DNA of 64,000 nt from Anaerolineales bacterium (lineage in GTDB: Bacteria > Chloroflexota > Anaerolineae > Anaerolineales > UBA11579), in assembly GCA_019637675.1 (NCBI GenBank), contig JAHBVE010000001.1, positions 1 to 64,000 of the forward strand, read 5' to 3'. The position numbers were made by a program, and so were the translations under genes. Each line of letters begins with the position of its first letter. Position 1 is the first letter of the stretch. Below the pieces are notes generated by a model that saw only the letters and a list, made by a program, of their open reading frames with translations, ran no database searches and was not told the origin of the DNA. Positions 57,033-64,000 of this stretch are shown one piece after another.

Positions 57033-58118
57033 ATGAAGACTGCTGAGATCATTCGCCGCCGCTTGGCCAACCAGCATCTGGCTAGCAACCCGCTCACTAC
57101 GCCGCTCGAAGTGGTAGCCGCCCAGGGCGCCGTGCAGTCACAGGATCTTTACGGCGCGCTGTGGGGCTTGGCGGCCCGCTTGCCGGCGGGCTGGACCGAG
57201 AGCGAAGTCGAGGCCTGGTTCGCGGACGGCCGCATCCTGCGCACGCACATTCTGCGACCCACCTGGCATTTTGTCACGCCGGCGGATCTGCGCTGGATGC
57301 TGATGCTCAGTGCGCCGCGCGTGCATGCCCTCAACGGCTACATGTACCGCCAGCAGGGCGTGGATGTCGCCGCCCAGAAGCGCGCCATGAAAATATTGCA
57401 GCGCAGCCTGGAAGGCGGCCGCCAACTGACCCGCAGCGAGCTGGCCGCCGCGCTGGAAGCCGGCGGCATACCGGAGGCCAAGAGCCAGCGCCTGGCCTAT
57501 ATCGTGATGTTCGCCGAGCTGGAGGGCTTGCTGATCAGCGGCCCGCGGCGCGGCAAGCAGTTCACTTACATGCTGCTGGACGAACGCGCCCCGGCGACCG
57601 GCCGCCTGCCGGCCCGCCAGGATGCGCTCGCTGAGCTGGCGCGGCGCTACTTCGGCGCCCGCGGCCCGGCGACCGCCCAGGACTTCGCCTGGTGGTCTGG
57701 CCTCACCCAGGCTGACTGCCGCGCTGGCGCCCAGGCCGCCGGGCTGCATAGCGCCGCGCTGGATGGCAAGACCTACTGGTGGTCAGATGAGGTATCGCCG
57801 GCCAAGAGCGCCCGCGGCGCCTGGCTGCTGCCCAATTTCGACGAATACGGCCTCGGCTTTGCCGACCGCAGCCACACCGAGCCGCAAGATTACAAATCAT
57901 TCTGGGCCGGCGGCGCATTGCTGCTGCCGCATTTCTATATCATCAACGGGCGCACCGCCGGCATGTGGAAGCGCGAGCTGGACAAGCAGCAGGTGCATAT
58001 CACCCTGCAGTCACCTTTCGGCGGGGATGTGGCTGCGGATGCCAAGGCGCTGAAGGCCAGCATCAAACACTATGGGGAATTTCTGGGGCTGAAGCCCGTC
58101 GTGAGCACGCTGGACTAA
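57033..58118 (+). CDS. AlkZ/YcaQ-like winged-helix DNA glycosylase family protein
   Basis: A 361-residue protein of the HTH_42 family: MKTAEIIRRRLANQHL, then the conserved VAAQGAVQSQDLYGALWGLAARL with Q35-x-Q37 at the position of the catalytic QxQ/QxD motif, THILRPTWHFVTPADLRWML, and late FDEYGLGFADR and GTRTAGMW-like INGRTAGMWKR. AlkZ unhooks DNA interstrand cross-links in antibiotic producers. No ribosome-binding site is obvious. It overlaps the convergent glycosyltransferase gene by four bases. Confidence 0.88.
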   Translation: MKTAEIIRRRLANQHLASNPLTTPLEVVAAQGAVQSQDLYGALWGLAARLPAGWTESEVEAWFADGRILRTHILRPTWHFVTPADLRWMLMLSAPRVHALNGYMYRQQGVDVAAQKRAMKILQRSLEGGRQLTRSELAAALEAGGIPEAKSQRLAYIVMFAELEGLLISGPRRGKQFTYMLLDERAPATGRLPARQDALAELARRYFGARGPATAQDFAWWSGLTQADCRAGAQAAGLHSAALDGKTYWWSDEVSPAKSARGAWLLPNFDEYGLGFADRSHTEPQDYKSFWAGGALLLPHFYIINGRTAGMWKRELDKQQVHITLQSPFGGDVAADAKALKASIKHYGEFLGLKPVVSTLD

Positions 58119-59197
58119 GCGCGGTTGAGCCAGTGCCGCCCGTTGCGCTGCAGCAGGCTGCGATACAGCTGGCGATATTCCTCAGCTTGGCGTTTGAGAT
58201 CAAACTCCTGCTCGATGCGCCGGCGGCCAGCGGCCCCCAGCTGCGCCCGCAGGCCAGCATCATCCACCAACCGGGCCAGAGCGGCGGTCAGTTGCTCCAC
58301 ATTGTTGCTCTCGAACAGCAAACCGGTCTTGCCGTCCTGCACCAGCTCGGGGATGTCGTCCACTGCGCTGGCTACTACGGGCTTACCGGCGGCCATCGCC
58401 TCGATCAGCGAATTGGGGATGCCTTCATTATTGGGCAGCGAGACGCAGGTGGCGATGTCGTAGCCTTTGGTGACCGGGGCCGGGTCCACCAACTCGCCGG
58501 TGAAGATGACCGCCCCGCCCAGCGGGGCCGCCTCGGCCCGCAGCTGCTCAAGCATCGGCGTGGCGCCGGGCTGGGTGGTGTTGCCGCCGCAGATCACCAG
58601 GTGCACGTGCGCGTAGTGCGCCTGCTGGCGCAGCTGCTTCACCGCCGCGATCAGCAGCGAGATGTTCTTGCCGCCGCTCAGGCGTGAGGTCCGCCCGATA
58701 ATGATCTTGTCCGGCCCCAGGCCAAAGCGCTCGGCCGGCGCGGCGTCGAACGCGGCCAGATCCACGCCGTTGTAGATGGTGTGGATCTTGCCGGCCGGCA
58801 GCATGCGCTGCAGATATGCGGCCATGCCGCGGGTCGAGGCCACCACCGCATCCAGCCCGTCTTTGCTGCCCAGGGCCGCGCCGCCGCGCATGCCGTCCAC
58901 GCGCTCGATCACGCTGGGCACGCCCGCCAGGCGGGCCGCGTCGGCATACAGGCGCAGGTTGGCGATCTGGGCCAGATCGATACGCTGGCGCAGCAGATAC
59001 CAGGCCAGCGGCAGCTTGCGGAACGGCAGCACGGCCACCTGGGCCACCTGGCGGTACTCCGGCAATACATAGTCAGAGTGGGTGGCGATGAAGTGAAAGT
59101 CAAACTCGTCGCCCAGCTCGCCCGCCAGGCGATACAGCCACTTGGGCATGCCGCCTACGCCAAACATTTGCAATAGAAAGGCGATGCGCGCTTTCAT
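58115..59197 (-). CDS. GT4-type glycosyltransferase
   Basis: A 360-residue GT-B enzyme: N-terminal MFGVGGMPKWLYRLAGEL, IYNGVDLAAFD, the C-terminal nucleotide-sugar region (GRTSRLSGGKNISLLIAAV) and SLPNNEGIPNSLIEAMAAGKPVVASAVDDIPELV with the E-x7-E motif. It transfers a sugar to a glycan or lipid acceptor. The start at 59197 overlaps the upstream methyltransferase stop (ATGA). Confidence 0.93.
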   Translation of the reverse strand: MKARIAFLLQMFGVGGMPKWLYRLAGELGDEFDFHFIATHSDYVLPEYRQVAQVAVLPFRKLPLAWYLLRQRIDLAQIANLRLYADAARLAGVPSVIERVDGMRGGAALGSKDGLDAVVASTRGMAAYLQRMLPAGKIHTIYNGVDLAAFDAAPAERFGLGPDKIIIGRTSRLSGGKNISLLIAAVKQLRQQAHYAHVHLVICGGNTTQPGATPMLEQLRAEAAPLGGAVIFTGELVDPAPVTKGYDIATCVSLPNNEGIPNSLIEAMAAGKPVVASAVDDIPELVQDGKTGLLFESNNVEQLTAALARLVDDAGLRAQLGAAGRRRIEQEFDLKRQAEEYRQLYRSLLQRNGRHWLNRA

Positions 59198-59904
59198 GCG
59201 GGTTTGTGGGCCAGGATGCCAAAGCCCGTGGTGTAGCTGCTCCAAGCGGGGTGCTGGGCCTGCTGGCGGTCAAAGCGCACAGCGCGCCGGCGGGCGGAGG
59301 CCATCAGGCGCGGCAGCAGCCAACGCTGCACGCGCGGCAGGGCGCCCGTGCCTTCGATGATGCGCTGCTGCCACCAGTGGCGCAGCATATCTGCCAGCAC
59401 GCTGCCGAACAGGCCTTGCTTTTCGATGGCAATATCCACAAAGCCGAGGCGCTGCAGGTTCTCCTGCCAATACCATTCGGTGTAGCGCCCATAGTCGGCC
59501 GGGTCGGCGTGCTGGCGGAACAGAAAGGGCACCGTGATCAGCAGCGTGCCGCCGGGCTGCAGCACGCGCTGGATCTGTTGCAAGACCGCAAGCGGGTCAG
59601 GCACGTGTTCCAGCACTTCGGAGCACAAGACCGCCGGATAGCTCCCCGCCGCCAGCGGCAGCCGGCCGGCGTCTGCCAGCACGTCAAGCCCTTTATCCGG
59701 CACCAGGTTGAGCACGGTGACCTGCAGCCGTTCGCCGGGGCGCACGCCGCGGCCGCGGGTGCTGTGCTTTACGCCGCCCAGATCCAGCAGGCGGCTGCCT
59801 GGCGACAGGCAGCCCAGCTGGCGGGCCAGGAAGTCATCTACATGCTGGCGCCGCAGCGAATACGACAGCTCGCTGTCCAGCGGCACGGCGAGCGGCTCGG
59901 TCAT
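59194..59904 (-). CDS. SAM-dependent methyltransferase
   Basis: A 236-residue class I methyltransferase: GSRLLDLGGVKHSTRGRG (motif I, variant), VLCSEVLEHVPDPLAVLQQIQRVLQPGGTLLITVPF (motifs II and III). The partner genes suggest it modifies a surface glycan. It overlaps both neighbours by four bases. Confidence 0.88.
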   Translation of the reverse strand: MTEPLAVPLDSELSYSLRRQHVDDFLARQLGCLSPGSRLLDLGGVKHSTRGRGVRPGERLQVTVLNLVPDKGLDVLADAGRLPLAAGSYPAVLCSEVLEHVPDPLAVLQQIQRVLQPGGTLLITVPFLFRQHADPADYGRYTEWYWQENLQRLGFVDIAIEKQGLFGSVLADMLRHWWQQRIIEGTGALPRVQRWLLPRLMASARRRAVRFDRQQAQHPAWSSYTTGFGILAHKPA

Positions 59905-60716
59905 TCAGCCCCTAGCTTACGCAGAAAGATGTACTGGTCTCGGCCGATGCCGAAGGTTTTGGTGAACCAGTAGGGAAGTTTGTTGGCCCCCCGCACCGGC
60001 GCCCACATCTTCAGCCAGTTGAGTTCAATGCGCAGGGTCAGCACATTGCGCGCAAAGAAGATTCGGTTAAGCTGCGGGGCGGTGACAAAGTTCACCGTGC
60101 GCAGGAAAGCCGGTGAGCGTCCCCTCAGTAGCAAGCCCAGCGCGGTCAGCCAGCGTGGGCTGAAGGGCAGGCGGGTGATCTTGTAATGCCCTTCGTAGGG
60201 GAAGCGGTATTCGGGCGTTTGAATGTAGACCAAGCCGCCTGTTTTGCACACCCGCAGCATTTCATCAATTGTCTTCTCTACGTCCTGTACATGCTCCAGC
60301 ACGGTGTAGCAGTAGACAAAATCGAAGCTCTCGTCAGGGTGGGGGATCTGCTCGGCGGCCGCCTGCTGAAAGCGCTCGGGCGGGATGTTGTAAAGCTCGG
60401 CCTTGAGGGCCAGGATCTGCATCGCCTTGTCGTACGGCTCGATCCCGTGCACTTCGGCGCCGCGCTGGTGCAACACCACGCTCTCGGCACCTGTGCCAGC
60501 GCCGACCACCAGCACCCGCTGGCCTGCAAAGTTGACCCCCATCCACTTCTCCACTTTGCGGATGTTCGGCTCGGCGAAGGTGCGCTCCTCATCTATCCGG
60601 GTCTCGATGCGCTCGCGCCAATCCACCAGGCTCAGGTTCTTGCGGTAGTAGTTCTCATAGTATTGGCGCAGCAGGCCATCGATCTGGGCGCGCAGGGTGG
60701 ATGCTTGGTCAGTCAT
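59901..60716 (-). CDS. SAM-dependent methyltransferase
   Basis: A 271-residue class I methyltransferase: VLVVGAGTGAESVVLHQRGAEVHGIEPY (motif I), FDFVYCYTVLEHVQDVEKTIDEMLRVCKTGGLVYIQTPEY. The C-terminal third is hydrophobic and basic (WLTALGLLLRG, LNWLKMWAPVRG) and may touch the membrane. It is the first gene of a three-gene glycan-modification operon, divergent from dnaK. Confidence 0.9.
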   Translation of the reverse strand: MTDQASTLRAQIDGLLRQYYENYYRKNLSLVDWRERIETRIDEERTFAEPNIRKVEKWMGVNFAGQRVLVVGAGTGAESVVLHQRGAEVHGIEPYDKAMQILALKAELYNIPPERFQQAAAEQIPHPDESFDFVYCYTVLEHVQDVEKTIDEMLRVCKTGGLVYIQTPEYRFPYEGHYKITRLPFSPRWLTALGLLLRGRSPAFLRTVNFVTAPQLNRIFFARNVLTLRIELNWLKMWAPVRGANKLPYWFTKTFGIGRDQYIFLRKLGAE

Positions 60717-60864
60717 GGGTGTTTGCTCTTACAGCTAAGCCGTCATTCTAACCCTGACATGCTAATACGAATCCAATATGCCGTTAACGCCCCTCTTGCG
60801 TTGCCGCACTATTCTTTAGAACGTATGTGACCAAGCCATACAAACTTATCAATAGGAGCAAGAA

Positions 60865-62766
60865 ATGTCCAAAATCATAGGTATTGACCTGGGTACCACC
60901 AACAGCGTGGTTGCCACGATCGAAGGCGGCGAACCGGTCGTCATCTCGACGGCCGAGGGCGGCCGCCTGCTGCCCTCCGTGGTCGCTTTCAGCAAGAACG
61001 GTGAGCGCCTGGTGGGCCAAACCGCCAAGCGCCAGGCCGTGATCAACCCGGAGAACACCGTCTCGTCCATCAAGCGTTTCATCGGCCGCCGCTTTGCGGA
61101 TGTGGCCGACGAGCGCAGCATGGTTCCTTACGACGTGGTCGAAGGCGCCGGCGGCGATGCCCGCGTCAAGCTGCCCGCCACTGGCAAGGAATACAGCCCG
61201 CAGGAGATCTCGGCCATGGTGCTGGGCAAGCTCAAGGCGGACGCGGAAGCCTACCTGGGCGAGAAGGTAAGCCAGGCGGTCATCACCGTGCCGGCTTACT
61301 TCAACGACAGCCAGCGCCAGGCCACCAAGGATGCCGGCAAGATCGCCGGCCTGGATGTGCTGCGCATCATCAACGAGCCCACCGCGGCCGCTTTGGCCTA
61401 CGGGCTGGACAAGAAGTCCAATGAAACCATCCTTGTGTTCGACCTGGGTGGCGGTACGTTTGACGTCAGCCTGCTGGAAGTGGGCGACGGCGTGATCGAA
61501 GTCAAGAGCACCAACGGTGACACCCATTTGGGTGGTGATGACTGGGATGAAGCCATCGTCAACTGGCTGGCCGACGAATACAAGAAGGATCACGGCATTG
61601 ACCTGCGGGCTGACCGCCAGGCGCTGCAACGCCTGCGTGAAGCTGCCGAGAAGGCCAAGATCGAACTTTCCACGCTGACGGAGACCGAGATCAATCTGCC
61701 GTACGTCACGGCGGATGCCTCTGGCCCCAAGCACCTGCAGTACAAGCTGAGCCGCGCCAAGTTTGAGCAGCTCACGGAGAGCCTGCTGGCCCGCCTGCGC
61801 GGCCCGTTCGAGGCCGCCATGAAGGACGCCGGTTTGGAGACCAGCGCCATTGATGAAGTCGTGCTGGTGGGTGGTTCCACCCGCATGCCGATGGTGCAGG
61901 AGCTGGTGCGCAGCTTGAGCGGCAAAGAGCCGCACAAGGGCGTCAATCCTGACGAAGTCGTTGCCGTGGGCGCCGCCATTCAGGCTGGCGTGCTGGGCGG
62001 CGAGGTCAAGGATGTGTTGCTGCTGGATGTGACTCCGCTTTCCCTGGGCGTCGAAACCCTGGGCGGCGTGATGACCAAGATGATCGAGCGCAACACCACC
62101 ATCCCGGTCAAGAAGACCGAGGTGTACTCGACCGCCGAGGACAACCAGACCGCGGTTGATATCCACATCCTGCAGGGTGAGCGCACCCAGGCGGCCGACA
62201 ACATGAGCCTGGGCCACTTCCGCCTGGATGGCATTCCGGCCGCTCCGCGCGGCCTACCCAAGGTCGAGGTGACCTTTGACATCGATGCCAACGGCATCCT
62301 CAGCGTCACCGCCAAGGATCAGGCCAGCGGCAAGGAGCAGCGCATCACCGTGACCGCCTCCACCAACCTCAGCAAGAATGAGGTGGAGCGCATGGTCGAG
62401 CAGGCCAAGGCGCACGAGAGCGAAGACCGCCAGCGCCGTGAGCTGGTGGAAGCCCGCAACGCGGCCGACAGCCTGGCCTACCAGACCGAGAAGACCTTGA
62501 AAGAACTCGGCGACAAGGTGCCGGCTGCCGAGCGCAGCAACATCGAAGCCAAGGTGAAGGAACTGCGCACTGCGGTGGAAGGCGAAGACCGCCAGCGCAT
62601 CCAGCAGCTCAGCGAGGAATTGCAGAACGCGTTCCACGCCATCAGCCAGCAGTTGTACGTTCAGGAGCAGACCGCCAATGGCGCGGCCGCGCAAAACGGC
62701 AGCGGCGCCAATGGCCATGCGCCGGAAGATGAAGGCGTGGTTGAAGGTGAATTCCGCGAGGCGTAA
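60865..62766 (+). CDS. dnaK: Chaperone DnaK (Hsp70)
   Basis: A 633-residue Hsp70: [13 protein letters not shown] at the start, [53 protein letters not shown], the substrate-binding domain with [20 protein letters not shown] and the lid ending in an acidic [15 protein letters not shown] lies before the ATG. grpE and dnaJ are not adjacent, and no CIRCE element (TTAGCACTC-N9-GAGTGCTAA) is present in 60717-60864, so control differs from the HrcA paradigm. Confidence 0.98.
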   Translation: MSKIIGIDLGTTNSVVATIEGGEPVVISTAEGGRLLPSVVAFSKNGERLVGQTAKRQAVINPENTVSSIKRFIGRRFADVADERSMVPYDVVEGAGGDARVKLPATGKEYSPQEISAMVLGKLKADAEAYLGEKVSQAVITVPAYFNDSQRQATKDAGKIAGLDVLRIINEPTAAALAYGLDKKSNETILVFDLGGGTFDVSLLEVGDGVIEVKSTNGDTHLGGDDWDEAIVNWLADEYKKDHGIDLRADRQALQRLREAAEKAKIELSTLTETEINLPYVTADASGPKHLQYKLSRAKFEQLTESLLARLRGPFEAAMKDAGLETSAIDEVVLVGGSTRMPMVQELVRSLSGKEPHKGVNPDEVVAVGAAIQAGVLGGEVKDVLLLDVTPLSLGVETLGGVMTKMIERNTTIPVKKTEVYSTAEDNQTAVDIHILQGERTQAADNMSLGHFRLDGIPAAPRGLPKVEVTFDIDANGILSVTAKDQASGKEQRITVTASTNLSKNEVERMVEQAKAHESEDRQRRELVEARNAADSLAYQTEKTLKELGDKVPAAERSNIEAKVKELRTAVEGEDRQRIQQLSEELQNAFHAISQQLYVQEQTANGAAAQNGSGANGHAPEDEGVVEGEFREA

Positions 62767-62789
62767 GCCACGCGTATCACACACGCTAA

Positions 62790-62820
62790 CAAAAATGCGA
62801 GCCAACGGCTCGCATTTTTG
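62790..62820 (+). terminator. Terminator of dnaK
   Basis: CAAAAATGCGAGCC (62790-62803), loop AAC, GGCTCGCATTTTTG (62807-62820), then more T. Confidence 0.92.
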
Positions 62821-63020
62821 TTTTTCACTAGTTTTCTTACAGCGATGCAAATAGTTAATAGCTTTGTTCATAGGCAAAAGTCTGTTTTCTTGCATGCATG
62901 CAAAGAGTCTTAATACGAACCCGATTCTATTAATCCGCGCATTTTGTAACGCGCGTTGAGATGCGTGCGTTCGTCAGGGTAGCAGCGCGCAGTCAATGCT
63001 GTACAAGGAGGAACTTAGCA

Positions 63021-63740
63021 ATGGAAAATCAAAATCGTCGTAAGTGGCTGCTGGCTACAGTGCTTGCCTTACTAGGGGCTGCAACCCTGTGTGTTTGGGG
63101 TGCCGCCGCTGCAGGTTTTCGCTTCAGCTCGCCGCCGCTGGAAGCCGCCATTCAGGCTTTCAATGAAAACCGCGCCCAACAGCCGCCCAACACCGGCGTG
63201 GGTGGAGATGTGAACATCTCCGTCCCGGGTGGTGGTAACGGCAACGGCAATGGCGGTGACAACGGGGGTGGGGATGGTGACGGCAACGGGAATGGCAACG
63301 GCAACGGCGGGGGTAATGGGGGCGGCGGCGGATCGGGTGACTCCGGCTGTTTGCTGGGCTTCCTGTGTCTGGATGCCAGCGTCAACACCGGCGGCTCGAC
63401 TTCCAGCCCGGCCGGCGGTCTGAACATTGACGTGGATGCTGACACCAACCGCAATGGCATCAATGTGGATGCTGATGTGAACACCGGCGAGACCGAGCGT
63501 TGTTTCCTGGGCTTGCTGTGCATCAACTCCAACACGGATGCCAGCCTGACCCCCCGTGTTCAGGTGGATAGCGCCTCTGCCATCCAGGTCAACACCCAAT
63601 CCATCAACGGGCTGGTCGTCGATGCTCAGGTGGATGCCAATGTGGATCGGGCCGTGAATGTGGACGCCAACGTCAACACCAAGGCGAACAGCAATAACTG
63701 GCTCGACAACCTGCTGAATTTGTTCGTCAACGTAAACTAA
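63021..63740 (+). CDS. Exported Gly/Asn-rich low-complexity protein
   Basis: A 239-residue protein: signal peptide or anchor (about 9-32), a flexible Gly/Asn run (65-107, GNGNGNGGGNGGGGG), then two similar modules with paired Cys (SGCLLGFLCLDASVNT and ERCFLGLLCINSNTDAS) and Asp/Asn/Val repeats (DVDADTNRNGINVDADVNT, DAQVDANVDRAVNVDANVNT). The VDAxVN repeats resemble calcium-binding or beta-roll structures. AAGGAGG (63005-63011) precedes the ATG. Function unknown. The leader region 62821-63004 is AT-rich with no clear signal. Confidence 0.8.
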   Translation: MENQNRRKWLLATVLALLGAATLCVWGAAAAGFRFSSPPLEAAIQAFNENRAQQPPNTGVGGDVNISVPGGGNGNGNGGDNGGGDGDGNGNGNGNGGGNGGGGGSGDSGCLLGFLCLDASVNTGGSTSSPAGGLNIDVDADTNRNGINVDADVNTGETERCFLGLLCINSNTDASLTPRVQVDSASAIQVNTQSINGLVVDAQVDANVDRAVNVDANVNTKANSNNWLDNLLNLFVNVN

Positions 63741-63765
63741 CTGTGCTGCGCCTGCTGTAAGGTTC

Positions 63766-63806
63766 AAAACAAGCCCCTGCCGAATAATGGCAGGGGCTTG
63801 TTTTTT
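63766..63806. terminator. Strong bidirectional terminator
   Basis: AAAACAAGCCCCTGCC (63766-63781) pairs with GGCAGGGGCTTGTTTT (63789-63804) with a seven-base loop and T run. Confidence 0.93.
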
Positions 63807-63807
63807 G

Positions 63808-64000
63808 CTATCGTCTGCGCCCGGGGCGGTTGCCGCTGTCGCGGCGGCCGCCATCCCGGCGACCCCCATCCCGGCGGCCGGAGCCCTGGCCCCCGCCGCC
63901 TTCCGGCGGCCGTGGGCTGGCGGCTTTGGCCGCCGCGGCGATCACCTGCTGCGGGTGGGCGGCGGCATGGTAGCTGTCGTCTAGCAGCATGGCCAGCAGG
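63808..64000 (-). CDS. C-terminal end of a protein with a basic Arg/Gly-rich tail (5' partial)
   Basis: The frame is open to the window edge; only about 64 residues are visible. The last 35 (PEGGGGQGSGRRDGGRRDGGRRDSGNRPGRRR) form a basic, disordered RGG-like tail, typical of RNA helicases and other RNA-binding proteins. The upstream residues AMLLDDSYHAAAHPQQVIAAAAKAA are helical. The identity cannot be decided from this fragment. Confidence 0.55.
   Translation of the reverse strand, partial: LLAMLLDDSYHAAAHPQQVIAAAAKAASPRPPEGGGGQGSGRRDGGRRDGGRRDSGNRPGRRR

Noticed and set aside
60717..60864. CIRCE or other heat-shock operator before dnaK
   Set aside because: No TTAGCACTC-N9-GAGTGCTAA or close variant is present; only weak AT-rich segments.
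60784..62217. A 477-residue open frame antisense to dnaK
   Set aside because: dnaK is unmistakable; antisense frames opposite Hsp70 genes are a well-known artefact of codon bias.

Overview
This window is GC-rich chromosomal DNA (intergenic stretches and a few genes are visibly AT-richer) from what looks like a member of the Chloroflexota, probably Anaerolineae. This placement is inferred from the mixture of traits: a tuf-rpmG-trnW-secE-nusG-rplKAJL block, Thr/Pro-rich surface proteins ending in an IPxTG-type sorting signal, several class E/D-like or atypical sortase domains, an archaeal-style HerA/NurA pair in a bacterium, and many promoters whose -10 box sits only 6-9 bases before the ATG (leaderless mRNAs). 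No marker was searched in a database. No transposase, integrase, phage or CRISPR array was seen.

Layout. 1-4113: translation and transcription genes, with two L1-type mRNA leaders (before rplK and before rplA), an L10 leader with an attenuator-like hairpin before rplJ, and a terminator after rplL where rpoBC would often follow. 4097-10293: YitT-like membrane protein, OmpR-type two-component system, lytic transglycosylase with a 4-TM partner, Nudix hydrolase, and a TIM-barrel/NTF2-like fusion. 10520-14926: a three-gene operon of an atypical sortase with a possible TPR-like start, a Wzz-type chain-length protein fused to a degenerate GGDEF domain, and a BcsB-like exopolysaccharide protein. 15023-18958: nurA, a small unknown gene, herA and a methyltransferase in one operon. 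19075-21773: small accessory genes. 21896-25122: pyruvate dehydrogenase E1alpha, E1beta and E2 without E3. 25804-29699: MarR-controlled ABC-2 exporter.

29805-37642 is a cell-surface region: a beta-propeller lipoprotein, a TadG-like protein, a response regulator overlapping the start region of a large Thr/Pro repeat protein with an IPITG signal, a canonical sortase, and a second atypical sortase paralogous to the one at 13802-14926. 37833-42747: PfkB-like protein lacking its catalytic Asp and a Fe(III)-type ABC importer behind a perfect 20-bp palindrome. 42836-46479: intergenic hairpins and 50-bp repeats, an ArsR/VOC/SRPBCC/AlkD operon with a clear operator, small membrane genes, and an hsp20 gene whose 3' end is followed by 17-bp tandem repeats. 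46644-64000: tRNA-Pro abutting a leaderless gene, MFS exporter, AT-rich FGE-like membrane protein, YdeI/DUF1697 pair, SpoU methyltransferase, RNase D, beta-CASP nuclease, repeats, hydrolase and siderophore-interacting protein, tRNA-Ser, AlkZ-like protein, glycosyltransferase plus two methyltransferases, dnaK, and a Gly/Asn-rich secreted protein.

The strongest leads for something undescribed are the atypical sortase family (two copies with identical H-C-R spacing, one of them in an operon with Wzz-GGDEF and BcsB-like proteins), the NurA-unknown-HerA operon, the duplicated L1 leader within one operon, and the tRNA-Pro/ORF junction that would give a leaderless mRNA by tRNA processing.
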